Below are positions 1 to 5,296 of a stretch of DNA of 9,390 nucleotides, in pieces. The DNA comes from Acidobacteriaceae bacterium (GTDB lineage Bacteria; Acidobacteriota; Terriglobia; Terriglobales; Acidobacteriaceae). Under the pieces are notes generated by a model. It was not told the origin of the DNA. It did no database searches and worked only from the letters and a program-made list of their open reading frames with translations. The stretch lies in assembly GCA_025929125.1 (NCBI GenBank), contig JAICMT010000033.1, positions 1 through 9,390 on the forward strand. The letters are read 5' to 3'. The number at the start of each line of letters is the position of its first letter. The stretch's first letter is position 1. The position numbers and the translations under genes are program-made.

Positions 1-1210
1 CGCTCAGCTTGACTGCGGGGCGTCCTTCCACCGTCATCAGCTTGCACACCAGGCTGATCGGCTCCAGGTCGTCGACGCCCCTCGGATGGCATCCGCGGAA
101 GTCGTTCGTCAGCAGCGTGCCCCACCCAGCCGAGAATCGTATGCGCCCGCTGAAATACTCCTGCAGCTGGAGAATGTCATCTACGTCCAGCGCGTCCGAT
201 GCAATCAGCCGCTTCTTTCGCGGATCGCGTCCCCTGGAGATCAGCCAGCGAATGTACTCGTCGCCCGCAATCATCGGATCCTTGGAATCCGCCCTTTGCC
301 CGGTCCAGTCCGCAACCCAATCCGGAGCCCCCTCCAGAAACTGCGTCGTCCCAAACGTGTCCGGCAGCAGGATCAGCAGTTCCCCGCCATAGCTCTTCTG
401 CCACAGTTCCAGCACGCCGTACTGCGACCGGTGCAGCGCCTCGTCGTCATCGCCTGCCAGCGCCGCCATGGCCATCGGCAGCTCGTGGGCGTTGGTGCCC
501 ATGGCCTCCATATCGTGCTTATAGGCCAGAAACGTATTCGACGACCCGGACAGACTCTCGCCCAGCCTGGACCGCATAGCCAGCACCACGTACTCCTGCC
601 ACAAGAAGCTGTGCCGCCGCCGGGTTCCAAACTCCGAGATTCGCACCTCCGGATACTCCCGCAGCCGCTCGATCTTGTCCCACAGCTTCGTTTTCGCTCG
701 CGCATACAAAACGTCCAACTCCATCTCGCTGAGCTTCGCCAGGGCAGCCCGCGTCCTCAACTCGCTCATCAGTGCAAGCGCGTAGATCTCCCACATCGTC
801 ACTTCGGTCCAGAGCCCCGAAAACCGTAACGTCAACTGCCCGTCGTGCTCCTCCACCTCGTAGTCCGAAAGCCTGAAGTCACTATCCAGCCATGCCAGAA
901 ACTCCGGCTCGAAGATCTGCCGCGTCCCATAGAAGGTATTGCCCGCCAGCCAGATCAGCTCCGACTTGCGGAATTTCAACTCGCGCACATACTCCATTTG
1001 CTCGACCAGCGCGTGCCGGTCCAACTCGCACGCGAGCTTTACCCGAGTCGTCCGGTTCACCACCTCGCTGGTCACGTGGACCGCGGAAAAGTTTTTCCAG
1101 ATGAACTGCAGCATCAGCAGCTTGTAGAAATCTGTGTCCAGCAGCGAGCGGACAATCGGATCCAGCTTCCAGTTGTGGTTGTGCGCGCGCTCGGCGAAAT
1201 TAACGTTCAT
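1..1210 (-). CDS. pncB: nicotinate phosphoribosyltransferase (3' end cut by window edge)
   Basis: This enzyme of the NAD salvage (Preiss-Handler) pathway converts nicotinate and PRPP, with ATP, to nicotinate mononucleotide in the cytoplasm (EC 6.3.4.21). I translated 403 codons from the ATG at 1210 down to base 2 without a stop, so only the C-terminal tail (some tens of residues, judging by the usual 400-440 aa) is missing. Family signatures are plain: LLDTDFYKL near residues 23-31, EFGTRRRHS at 193-201, GTNAHELPM at 238-246 with H242 as the histidine expected to be phosphorylated, SDALDVDDI at 338-346, GWGTLLTNDFRG at 362-373, and the closing VEGRPAVKLS. The start places the DTD motif about 25 residues in, as usual for PncB. 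No convincing Shine-Dalgarno precedes it. It diverges from the membrane-protein gene at 1261. Nothing odd is seen in the catalytic residues. Confidence 0.96.
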   Translation of the reverse strand, partial: MNVNFAERAHNHNWKLDPIVRSLLDTDFYKLLMLQFIWKNFSAVHVTSEVVNRTTRVKLACELDRHALVEQMEYVRELKFRKSELIWLAGNTFYGTRQIFEPEFLAWLDSDFRLSDYEVEEHDGQLTLRFSGLWTEVTMWEIYALALMSELRTRAALAKLSEMELDVLYARAKTKLWDKIERLREYPEVRISEFGTRRRHSFLWQEYVVLAMRSRLGESLSGSSNTFLAYKHDMEAMGTNAHELPMAMAALAGDDDEALHRSQYGVLELWQKSYGGELLILLPDTFGTTQFLEGAPDWVADWTGQRADSKDPMIAGDEYIRWLISRGRDPRKKRLIASDALDVDDILQLQEYFSGRIRFSAGWGTLLTNDFRGCHPRGVDDLEPISLVCKLMTVEGRPAVKLS

Positions 1211-1260
1211 GGCAAACAGGGTAGCAACCCAACGGACTTCAGCGCACAATAACATGCAGT

Positions 1261-2277
1261 ATGCCGCAGGACGAGTCATGCAACTTGAGCGCACGCAGAG
1301 TGGGGTTGCTGTATCTGCTTTTCTTCCTGATCTGCCTGGGCCTCGGCTATCCCATCCTGAACCGCATCGAGTGGCAGCATGCGCCAGGCGGCCTGGTCGA
1401 CCTTCAGCAATACGTCAGACTCATCACCGATCCACCCTCGAACGACCCCGCGCTGCACACGCAGTTCCGCATCCTCGTTCCCATGGTTGCGCGCATCTTC
1501 TACCATCTCAGCCGCAATCACATCCGCTCTTGGGACCCGGTCATGTTCGGGCTGCTGGTCGCAAACGCCCTCTTCGTTGCCGGCGCTGTCACTCTGCTCG
1601 TCCTCGTGGCGATGCGGCTCACAGGAAACTATGCTGTCGCAATCGGGTCCGCGCTTCTCTATCTGTTAAATTTCGTAGTTCCCAATCTCCGGCTATACGG
1701 GTTTATCGACTCCGGCGAGGCGTTCTTCCTGCTGGCTGTCCTATGGGCTCTAGTACGGGAGCGCTACGCGCTTCTACCCCTCTGCGCGATCGCGGGTGCG
1801 TGCGCAAAGGAGACGTTCGTTGGATTCCTCCTCGTATTCACGGCCACATGGTGGCTGCTCTCGCCAGGCATCCCACGCCGTGCCGGCGCCTGGATCGTGA
1901 GCTCCTGGATCCTCGGCTTTGCCGCGCTGAGTGCGTTGCAGTGGAGCATTCTCGGGGTATTCCGGTCGCCCCTTCAATTCGCACTTGCCCTTCACGGGCA
2001 CGCCCGTGTTTCGCATCAGGTGATGCTCTGGTTCTCGGATCGGAATCTGCTGTACACATTCGTGTGGCTTCTGCCTGTGGGCATCCCGCACCTGTTACGA
2101 TTTCCCCGCAACTGGCGCCTGGCAACAACTGCCTGCTGCCTGTCTGCATTTGCTCTGGACGCCTACTACGGAGCTGCCCCGGGCACCATGGCTCGCGCCC
2201 AGTTCACACTGGCAGCGCCGCTGCTAACCGTTTCAGCCGCGAGTCTGCTGTTCCAAGGGCCACGCGCCCAAAAATAA
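1261..2277 (+). CDS. polytopic membrane protein, GT-C glycosyltransferase-like
   Basis: A 338-residue, very hydrophobic protein with roughly eight to nine predicted transmembrane segments: residues 13-32, about 93-121, 122-142, 150-165, 170-200, 206-232, 258-280 and 288-330. Between TM1 and TM2 is a soluble loop containing FRILVPMVARIF, a motif typical of GT-C/DUF2029-type membrane proteins that move sugars from polyprenyl-phosphate donors. The motif GACAKETF near residue 180 also resembles the 'KE' segment seen in that superfamily. I see no decisive catalytic acidic motif in the first loop, so substrate and reaction are unknown. It is shorter than many GT-C enzymes, lacking a large periplasmic C-terminal domain. 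The ATG at 1261 is the first in frame after the divergent pncB start; no good ribosome site precedes it, and a GTG at 1300 is an alternative. Downstream it converges on tRNA-Arg. It could equally be an uncharacterised transporter-like protein. Confidence 0.8.
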   Translation: MPQDESCNLSARRVGLLYLLFFLICLGLGYPILNRIEWQHAPGGLVDLQQYVRLITDPPSNDPALHTQFRILVPMVARIFYHLSRNHIRSWDPVMFGLLVANALFVAGAVTLLVLVAMRLTGNYAVAIGSALLYLLNFVVPNLRLYGFIDSGEAFFLLAVLWALVRERYALLPLCAIAGACAKETFVGFLLVFTATWWLLSPGIPRRAGAWIVSSWILGFAALSALQWSILGVFRSPLQFALALHGHARVSHQVMLWFSDRNLLYTFVWLLPVGIPHLLRFPRNWRLATTACCLSAFALDAYYGAAPGTMARAQFTLAAPLLTVSAASLLFQGPRAQK

Positions 2278-2302
2278 ACTGAAGAGCCGCTGAAGAGGGA
2301 AG

Positions 2303-2379
2303 TGGTGCGCCCGAGAAGATTCGAACTTCTGACCTACAGCTTCGGAGGCTGCCGCTCTATCCAGCTGAGCTACGGGCGC
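2303..2379 (-). tRNA. tRNA-Arg (anticodon CCG)
   Basis: The reverse strand folds as a complete cloverleaf: acceptor GCGCCCG/CGGGCGC with discriminator A, D-arm GCTC/GAGC, anticodon stem GCAGC/GCTGT around loop CTCCGAA (anticodon CCG, reading CGG), and T-arm AGAAG-TTCGAAT-CTTCT. The 3' CCA is encoded (2303-2305). The variable loop is 5 nt. It stands alone, converging with the membrane-protein gene and divergent from the DUF2911 gene. Confidence 0.97.
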
Positions 2380-2388
2380 GCAGTCTTA

Positions 2389-2416
2389 AGCCTAGCACGC
2401 TCTCACCGGCATTCAA
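2389..2416 (-). promoter_or_regulatory. possible sigma70-like promoter for tRNA-Arg
   Basis: On the minus strand TTGAAT (plus 2411-2416) and TAGGCT (plus 2389-2394) are 16 bp apart, ending 9 bp before the mature tRNA 5' end. The -35 matches TTGACA at four positions and the -10 is weak. Position favours it; sequence alone does not prove it. Confidence 0.35.
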
Positions 2417-2431
2417 CACACCTCCGCAGTC

Positions 2432-2461
2432 TTGACAGTGTTCTCGCAAACCCCGGAACAT
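2432..2461 (+). promoter_or_regulatory. possible promoter of the DUF2911 gene
   Basis: A perfect TTGACA lies at 2432-2437, followed after 18 bp by GAACAT (2456-2461), a poor -10. The first half of a 9-bp direct repeat overlaps this -10. The TTG of the -35 box could be mistaken for a start codon of the downstream frame, but the strong ribosome site at 2527 argues otherwise. Confidence 0.35.
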
Positions 2462-2478
2462 CGACTTCAGAACATCGA
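2456..2478 (+). repeat. 9-bp direct repeat, spacing 14 bp, upstream of DUF2911 gene
   Basis: GAACATCGA occurs at 2456-2464 and again at 2470-2478. The pair sits in the presumed -10/transcription start region of the following gene, a place where a regulator could bind. No known operator is recognised. Confidence 0.5.
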
Positions 2479-2536
2479 TTCGCAAGGCAAGCGCGGCAGG
2501 ACCTCGCGCGCGGCCCGCGGCTCCAGAAGGAAGCTC

Positions 2537-3109
2537 ATGCACACGCTCTCTCCCCGCCTCGCAGCAGCTCTCTGTTGTATCGGACTTCTGCTCTCTCCCG
2601 CTATGCCGGTCACGGCCCAAGCCCCAGGCACGCCTGCTGCTGCCCCGAATACTCAGCCCATGTCCAGTCCGCCCGCCACCGCATCCGTCACCATTGCCGG
2701 TGGCACCATCGACATCAGGTACAGCAGGCCCAGCATGCGTGGACGCAAAATCATAGGCGACATCGTCCCCTTTGATCAGGTCTGGCGCACCGGAGCCAAT
2801 CCAGCCACCACACTCATCACGTCCGTCCCGCTAAAATTCGGCGATCTTACAGTACCCGCCGGCACCCACACCCTCTACACGCTTCCTTCTCAGGCCGGCT
2901 GGCAACTCATCATCAACAACCAGACCGGCCAGTGGGGAACCGAGTATCACCAGGAGCAGGACCTCGGCCGCACGCCCATGCAGTCCAAGCCACTCAGCTC
3001 GCCGCAGGAGGTCATGAGCATCTCCTTCGAGAACACCACGCCCAACTCCACTGAGCTTCATGTTCGCTGGGAGAACAGCGACGAATACGTCCTCGTTACC
3101 AAGCCCTGA
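2537..3109 (+). CDS. secreted DUF2911 family protein
   Basis: A 190-residue exported protein. Residues 1-29 form a signal peptide (short basic start, hydrophobic stretch ALCCIGLLLSPAM, likely cleavage after VTA or AQA at 27-29). A Pro/Ala-rich linker follows to about 48, then one DUF2911 domain (about 50-190) with its recognisable motifs: IRYSRPSMRGRKI at 60-72, VWRTGANPATT at 82-92, VPAGTHTLYTLP at 106-117 and a closing ELHVRWE. DUF2911 has no established biochemical function; its members are predicted exported beta-rich proteins, frequent in Bacteroidota and Acidobacteriota. The ATG at 2537 is chosen because AAGGA at 2527-2531 is a strong ribosome site 5 nt upstream and because the signal peptide begins there; the frame is open further upstream to 2432 but that stretch is not signal-like. 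The gene is monocistronic between two oppositely oriented tRNA genes. Confidence 0.9.
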   Translation: MHTLSPRLAAALCCIGLLLSPAMPVTAQAPGTPAAAPNTQPMSSPPATASVTIAGGTIDIRYSRPSMRGRKIIGDIVPFDQVWRTGANPATTLITSVPLKFGDLTVPAGTHTLYTLPSQAGWQLIINNQTGQWGTEYHQEQDLGRTPMQSKPLSSPQEVMSISFENTTPNSTELHVRWENSDEYVLVTKP

Positions 3110-3120
3110 TCGTCAGGGCT
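3102..3120 (+). terminator. hairpin over the DUF2911 stop codon, possible terminator
   Basis: AGCCCTGA (3102-3109) and TCAGGGCT (3113-3120) form a perfect 8-bp stem with a 3-nt loop; the TGA stop is in the left arm. There is no T-run after it on either strand, so it is not a textbook intrinsic terminator. It may limit read-through or stabilise the mRNA end. Confidence 0.4.
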
Positions 3121-3211
3121 GAAGCTCGTCGCAGCCAAAGCCCGGCCCGCAGTCATCTCAACGATAACCGAAGCAAAGCTTTACATTTCCCACGTATGTA
3201 TTTGAAGATAA

Positions 3212-3287
3212 TGGTGAGAGCGCTGGGGCTCGAACCCAGGACCAACGCCTTAAAAGGGCGATGCTCTACCAACTGAGCTACGCTCTC
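3212..3287 (-). tRNA. tRNA-Lys (anticodon TTT)
   Basis: The reverse strand gives acceptor GAGAGCG/CGCTCTC with discriminator A, D-arm GCTC/GAGC with AGTTGGTA loop, anticodon loop CTTTTAA (anticodon TTT), T-arm CTGGG-TTCGAGC-CCCAG, and encoded CCA at 3212-3214. The anticodon stem is TCGCC/GGCGT, so the outermost pair (27-43) is a T-T mismatch; the other four pairs are Watson-Crick. Otherwise canonical, 76 nt. Confidence 0.96.
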
Positions 3288-3406
3288 GTCCCAATTCAAG
3301 GTAGCACACGAGCCCGCGAGCGCACGACCCTTGCGCCCCTCGTTATCGCCTGGTAACTCATTCCAAAGATAGCCGTGCGCTGGCCCGAAAGTATCACCCT
3401 GCCCGG

Positions 3407-3435
3407 TTGACTCGCCTACTTGGCACAACTAGCCT
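3407..3435 (+). promoter_or_regulatory. possible promoter of the cellulose operon
   Basis: TTGACT (3407-3412), 17-bp spacer, TAGCCT (3430-3435). The -35 matches five of six consensus bases, the -10 three of six including the first T, the A and the final T. A transcript would begin near 3442, leaving a 5' leader of about 100 nt. This also explains why the TTG at 3407 should not be taken as a start codon. Confidence 0.45.
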
Positions 3436-3441
3436 GATATC

Positions 3442-3544
3442 AAGTGCATGGAGCTCCGTAGGATACGCCGGAGCACCGTGCGGCGAGGACCCCATCGCAG
3501 CCGGCAAAGCACCCTCTCCCGGCAGGGGCAATCATGGGGTTCCA
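3442..3544 (+). promoter_or_regulatory. hairpin-rich 5' leader of the cellulose operon
   Basis: The stretch between the presumed transcription start and the ATG at 3545 is rich in self-complementarity. GCTCCG/CGGAGC (3453-3458 with 3469-3474) is a perfect 6-bp stem with a 10-nt loop. GTGC (3478-3481) pairs with GCAC (3509-3512), enclosing GGC/GCC (3482-3484 with 3500-3502). TCCC (3517-3520) can pair with GGGG (3525-3528). The CCCC at 3490-3493 could alternatively pair with GGGG at 3536-3539, which is the only Shine-Dalgarno-like element. It does not fit the c-di-GMP-I (GEMM) consensus by eye. GC-rich DNA forms such stems by chance, so a regulatory role is only suggested. Confidence 0.35.
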
Positions 3545-5296
3545 ATGGGCTCAAAGGGCACGCCGATCGATTCGCAGGCAACTACCGGCAGCACGCCGGA
3601 CGATGTAGCCCGCCTCTACGCCTGGGCCAATCTCCGCGGAGCCAAATACCGCGACTACTCCGCCTCCCGCCGCGAGCACCGTGCCCAGGTTCGCTACAGC
3701 GCCGCCAAATCGCTTCTCGACCGCGAACTCAAAGCACAGGCCGAAGCCGAATCCTCTGCGCAGGCCGCCGAGCAGGAAGCGCAGCAAGCCAAAGCCCGCG
3801 CCCTCGCCGCCGGAACCGATCAGCCGCAGCAGGCGCGACTCGCCGCATTGCGAGCAGCGGAGGCCGCCACACTCAAAGCCGCCGCCGATCGCGTTGAAGC
3901 AGCCCGCCGCGCTGAGTCTGCCGCCCGCGCCACCGTTCTCGCCCTGCGCGAAGAGCGTGAGCTCGCCGAGGCAGCCGCTTCCGCCGCCGAGCAGGCCATG
4001 ATCTACACCGAGGCCGACGCTCTCCGTCGTCAACTCGCCGGACCCCAGCCGCAACTCAACTTGGCCGCTTCCACAGCTGCACCGCCAGCAGCCGCACCAC
4101 CGGAAGCCGCACCATCCGCCGCCGAGTCTTCCACCGTACCCGCACCGGAACCCCAGCTAATCCCCGACGCCGCTCCCGCGGCGCCGAAGCCAGGGAGCTG
4201 GCAACCGCTCTCTGAGGCGATCCTGAGTCCGGGAGAAGGATGGAACGCCGCGCGTCCGGCTCGCAACTCAGCCGCGTCCAGCGCGCCTGCTACCGCTGAG
4301 GAGAATCTCCGCCCAGAGTGGCTTGTCGTGCTCCCCCAGAATCCTCCGCCGCAAAACCCGGCTCCGCCACAAAGCCCGGCCGCGCCGCAAAGCCCGACTC
4401 CGCCGCAAAGCCCCGCGACTGCCGAAGCGCCATCCACGCCCTTGGCCGTGCCTCCCGAAGCCGCGCCGATCACAGCCCCAATTCCACCTCCACTCGCCAG
4501 TCCCGAACCAGCTCCAGAACCAGCCGCAAGCATCCCGAAGGTCCGCACTCCGCTGCTTGCCGTCTTCTCTCCTGTTGCCGGAGTTGGAACCACCAGCGTC
4601 GTCGCCGCCATCGGACGCGCTCTATGCGCACTCGACGAAACGGTCCTCCTGGTGGACGCCACCTCGCAGGCCCGTCTCCCGTTCTACTTCGGCGGCCGCG
4701 AACTTCGTCCCGGTCTCATGCGCACCTGGACTCCGCCCGCCGGTTCTGACCGTTCCGTGTCCGTGGTCCTGCATAATGCCACGCGCACTCTCGACGACAC
4801 CGCGCAGCAGCAGCTCACCCAGCAGATCTTCGCGAACGCCATCGGCGCACAGCGCATCCTCGTAGATCTCCCCGCGCCTGCGGACTGGCTTCTGCGCCGC
4901 CTCTCTCATCTTCGGCCCGCCATTCTCATCCCCATCGTTCCCGGCCCGGACGCCCACGGCGTCATCGACTCAGCCGAGAATCTCTTCCGCAACCTCGATC
5001 CCGGCAATCCTGAGCCGATGCTGCCGTTTTACCTCCTGAACCAGTTCGATTTCTCGCAGCCTGCGCATGCCGAACTCGAGACTGCGCTGCGCCACCTCCT
5101 CGGCGCACGTCTTCTCCCCGTCACCATCCCGGACTCTCCCACGGTTTATGCAGCGCTGGCCGAGGGCAATACCGTCTTCGAGCACGAGCCCGACGCGCCC
5201 ATCGTCCAGCGATACCGCGCCGTCGCTGCGTGGCTTCAGAGCATCTTGCCCTCTCGCGCTGCCGCCTCTGCCCATCTCCCCTGGGGTCAGCCGTGA
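3545..5296 (+). CDS. bcsQ: BcsQ-type cellulose biosynthesis ATPase with BcsR-like N-terminus
   Basis: BcsQ proteins are cytoplasmic MinD/ParA-like ATPases that, with BcsR, bind BcsA and support cellulose secretion. This 583-residue version is far longer than the roughly 240-250 aa of enteric BcsQ. Order: a short polar segment with D20, L24, L30, Y35, D37, S39 in the spacing I recall for BcsR (19-50); an Ala/Glu/Arg-rich coiled coil (51-165); a Pro/Ala-rich linker (about 170-330) with PPQSPA repeats; then the YhjQ/BcsQ domain (about 337-575). That domain has a P-loop-like SPVAGVGTTS (342-351) lacking the usual lysines, LLVDAT with D371, and ILVDLP with D441. The ATG at 3545 is chosen over the upstream in-frame TTG at 3407 because the TTG coincides with a -35-like box and the added 46 residues look non-coding; GGGG lies 5 nt before this ATG. 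The TGA overlaps the next gene's GTG by 4 nt, implying translational coupling. BcsQ assignment is firm from domain plus context; the N-terminal reading is inference. Confidence 0.88.
   Translation: MGSKGTPIDSQATTGSTPDDVARLYAWANLRGAKYRDYSASRREHRAQVRYSAAKSLLDRELKAQAEAESSAQAAEQEAQQAKARALAAGTDQPQQARLAALRAAEAATLKAAADRVEAARRAESAARATVLALREERELAEAAASAAEQAMIYTEADALRRQLAGPQPQLNLAASTAAPPAAAPPEAAPSAAESSTVPAPEPQLIPDAAPAAPKPGSWQPLSEAILSPGEGWNAARPARNSAASSAPATAEENLRPEWLVVLPQNPPPQNPAPPQSPAAPQSPTPPQSPATAEAPSTPLAVPPEAAPITAPIPPPLASPEPAPEPAASIPKVRTPLLAVFSPVAGVGTTSVVAAIGRALCALDETVLLVDATSQARLPFYFGGRELRPGLMRTWTPPAGSDRSVSVVLHNATRTLDDTAQQQLTQQIFANAIGAQRILVDLPAPADWLLRRLSHLRPAILIPIVPGPDAHGVIDSAENLFRNLDPGNPEPMLPFYLLNQFDFSQPAHAELETALRHLLGARLLPVTIPDSPTVYAALAEGNTVFEHEPDAPIVQRYRAVAAWLQSILPSRAAASAHLPWGQP
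4346..4417 (+). repeat. four 18-bp in-frame tandem repeats encoding PPQSPA
   Basis: Units at 4346-4363, 4364-4381, 4382-4399 and 4400-4417 follow CCGCCGCAAAGCCCGGCT with one to several changes each, encoding PPQNPA, PPQSPA, APQSPT and PPQSPA (residues 268-291 of the BcsQ-type protein). Multiples of three keep the frame, so copy number can vary and lengthen the linker without disrupting the protein. Confidence 0.9.

Noticed and set aside
86..829. A 247-codon rightward open frame
   Set aside because: It lies antisense to pncB, whose frame carries all family motifs; the rightward translation is Arg/Pro/Gln-rich and matches nothing.
1134..2282. A 382-codon rightward frame overlapping the membrane protein
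   Set aside because: Out-of-frame shadow; it is Arg/Pro/Ser-rich, while the frame from 1261 has clear membrane helices and the FRILVP motif.
2268..2302. Intrinsic terminator after tRNA-Arg (minus strand has a T-rich tract TTTATTTTT)
   Set aside because: The preceding sequence holds only direct repeats of CTTCAG, with no stem adjacent to the T-rich tract.
3407..3544. TTG start at 3407 giving a 629-residue BcsQ-type protein
   Set aside because: The TTG falls in a -35-like TTGACT, the extra 46 residues show no domain character, and an ATG with a GGGG element follows at 3545.
3442..3544. c-di-GMP-I (GEMM) riboswitch
   Set aside because: A GGCAAAGC string at 3503-3510 resembles part of the class, but the GNRA-loop hairpin and the paired GGTAGC-type 3' element are missing by eye.
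4030..4662. A Gly/Ala-rich leftward frame of 210 codons
   Set aside because: Antisense image of the Pro/Ala linker in the BcsQ-type gene (Pro and Ala codons read backwards as Gly and Ala/Ser); no start signal or independent motif.
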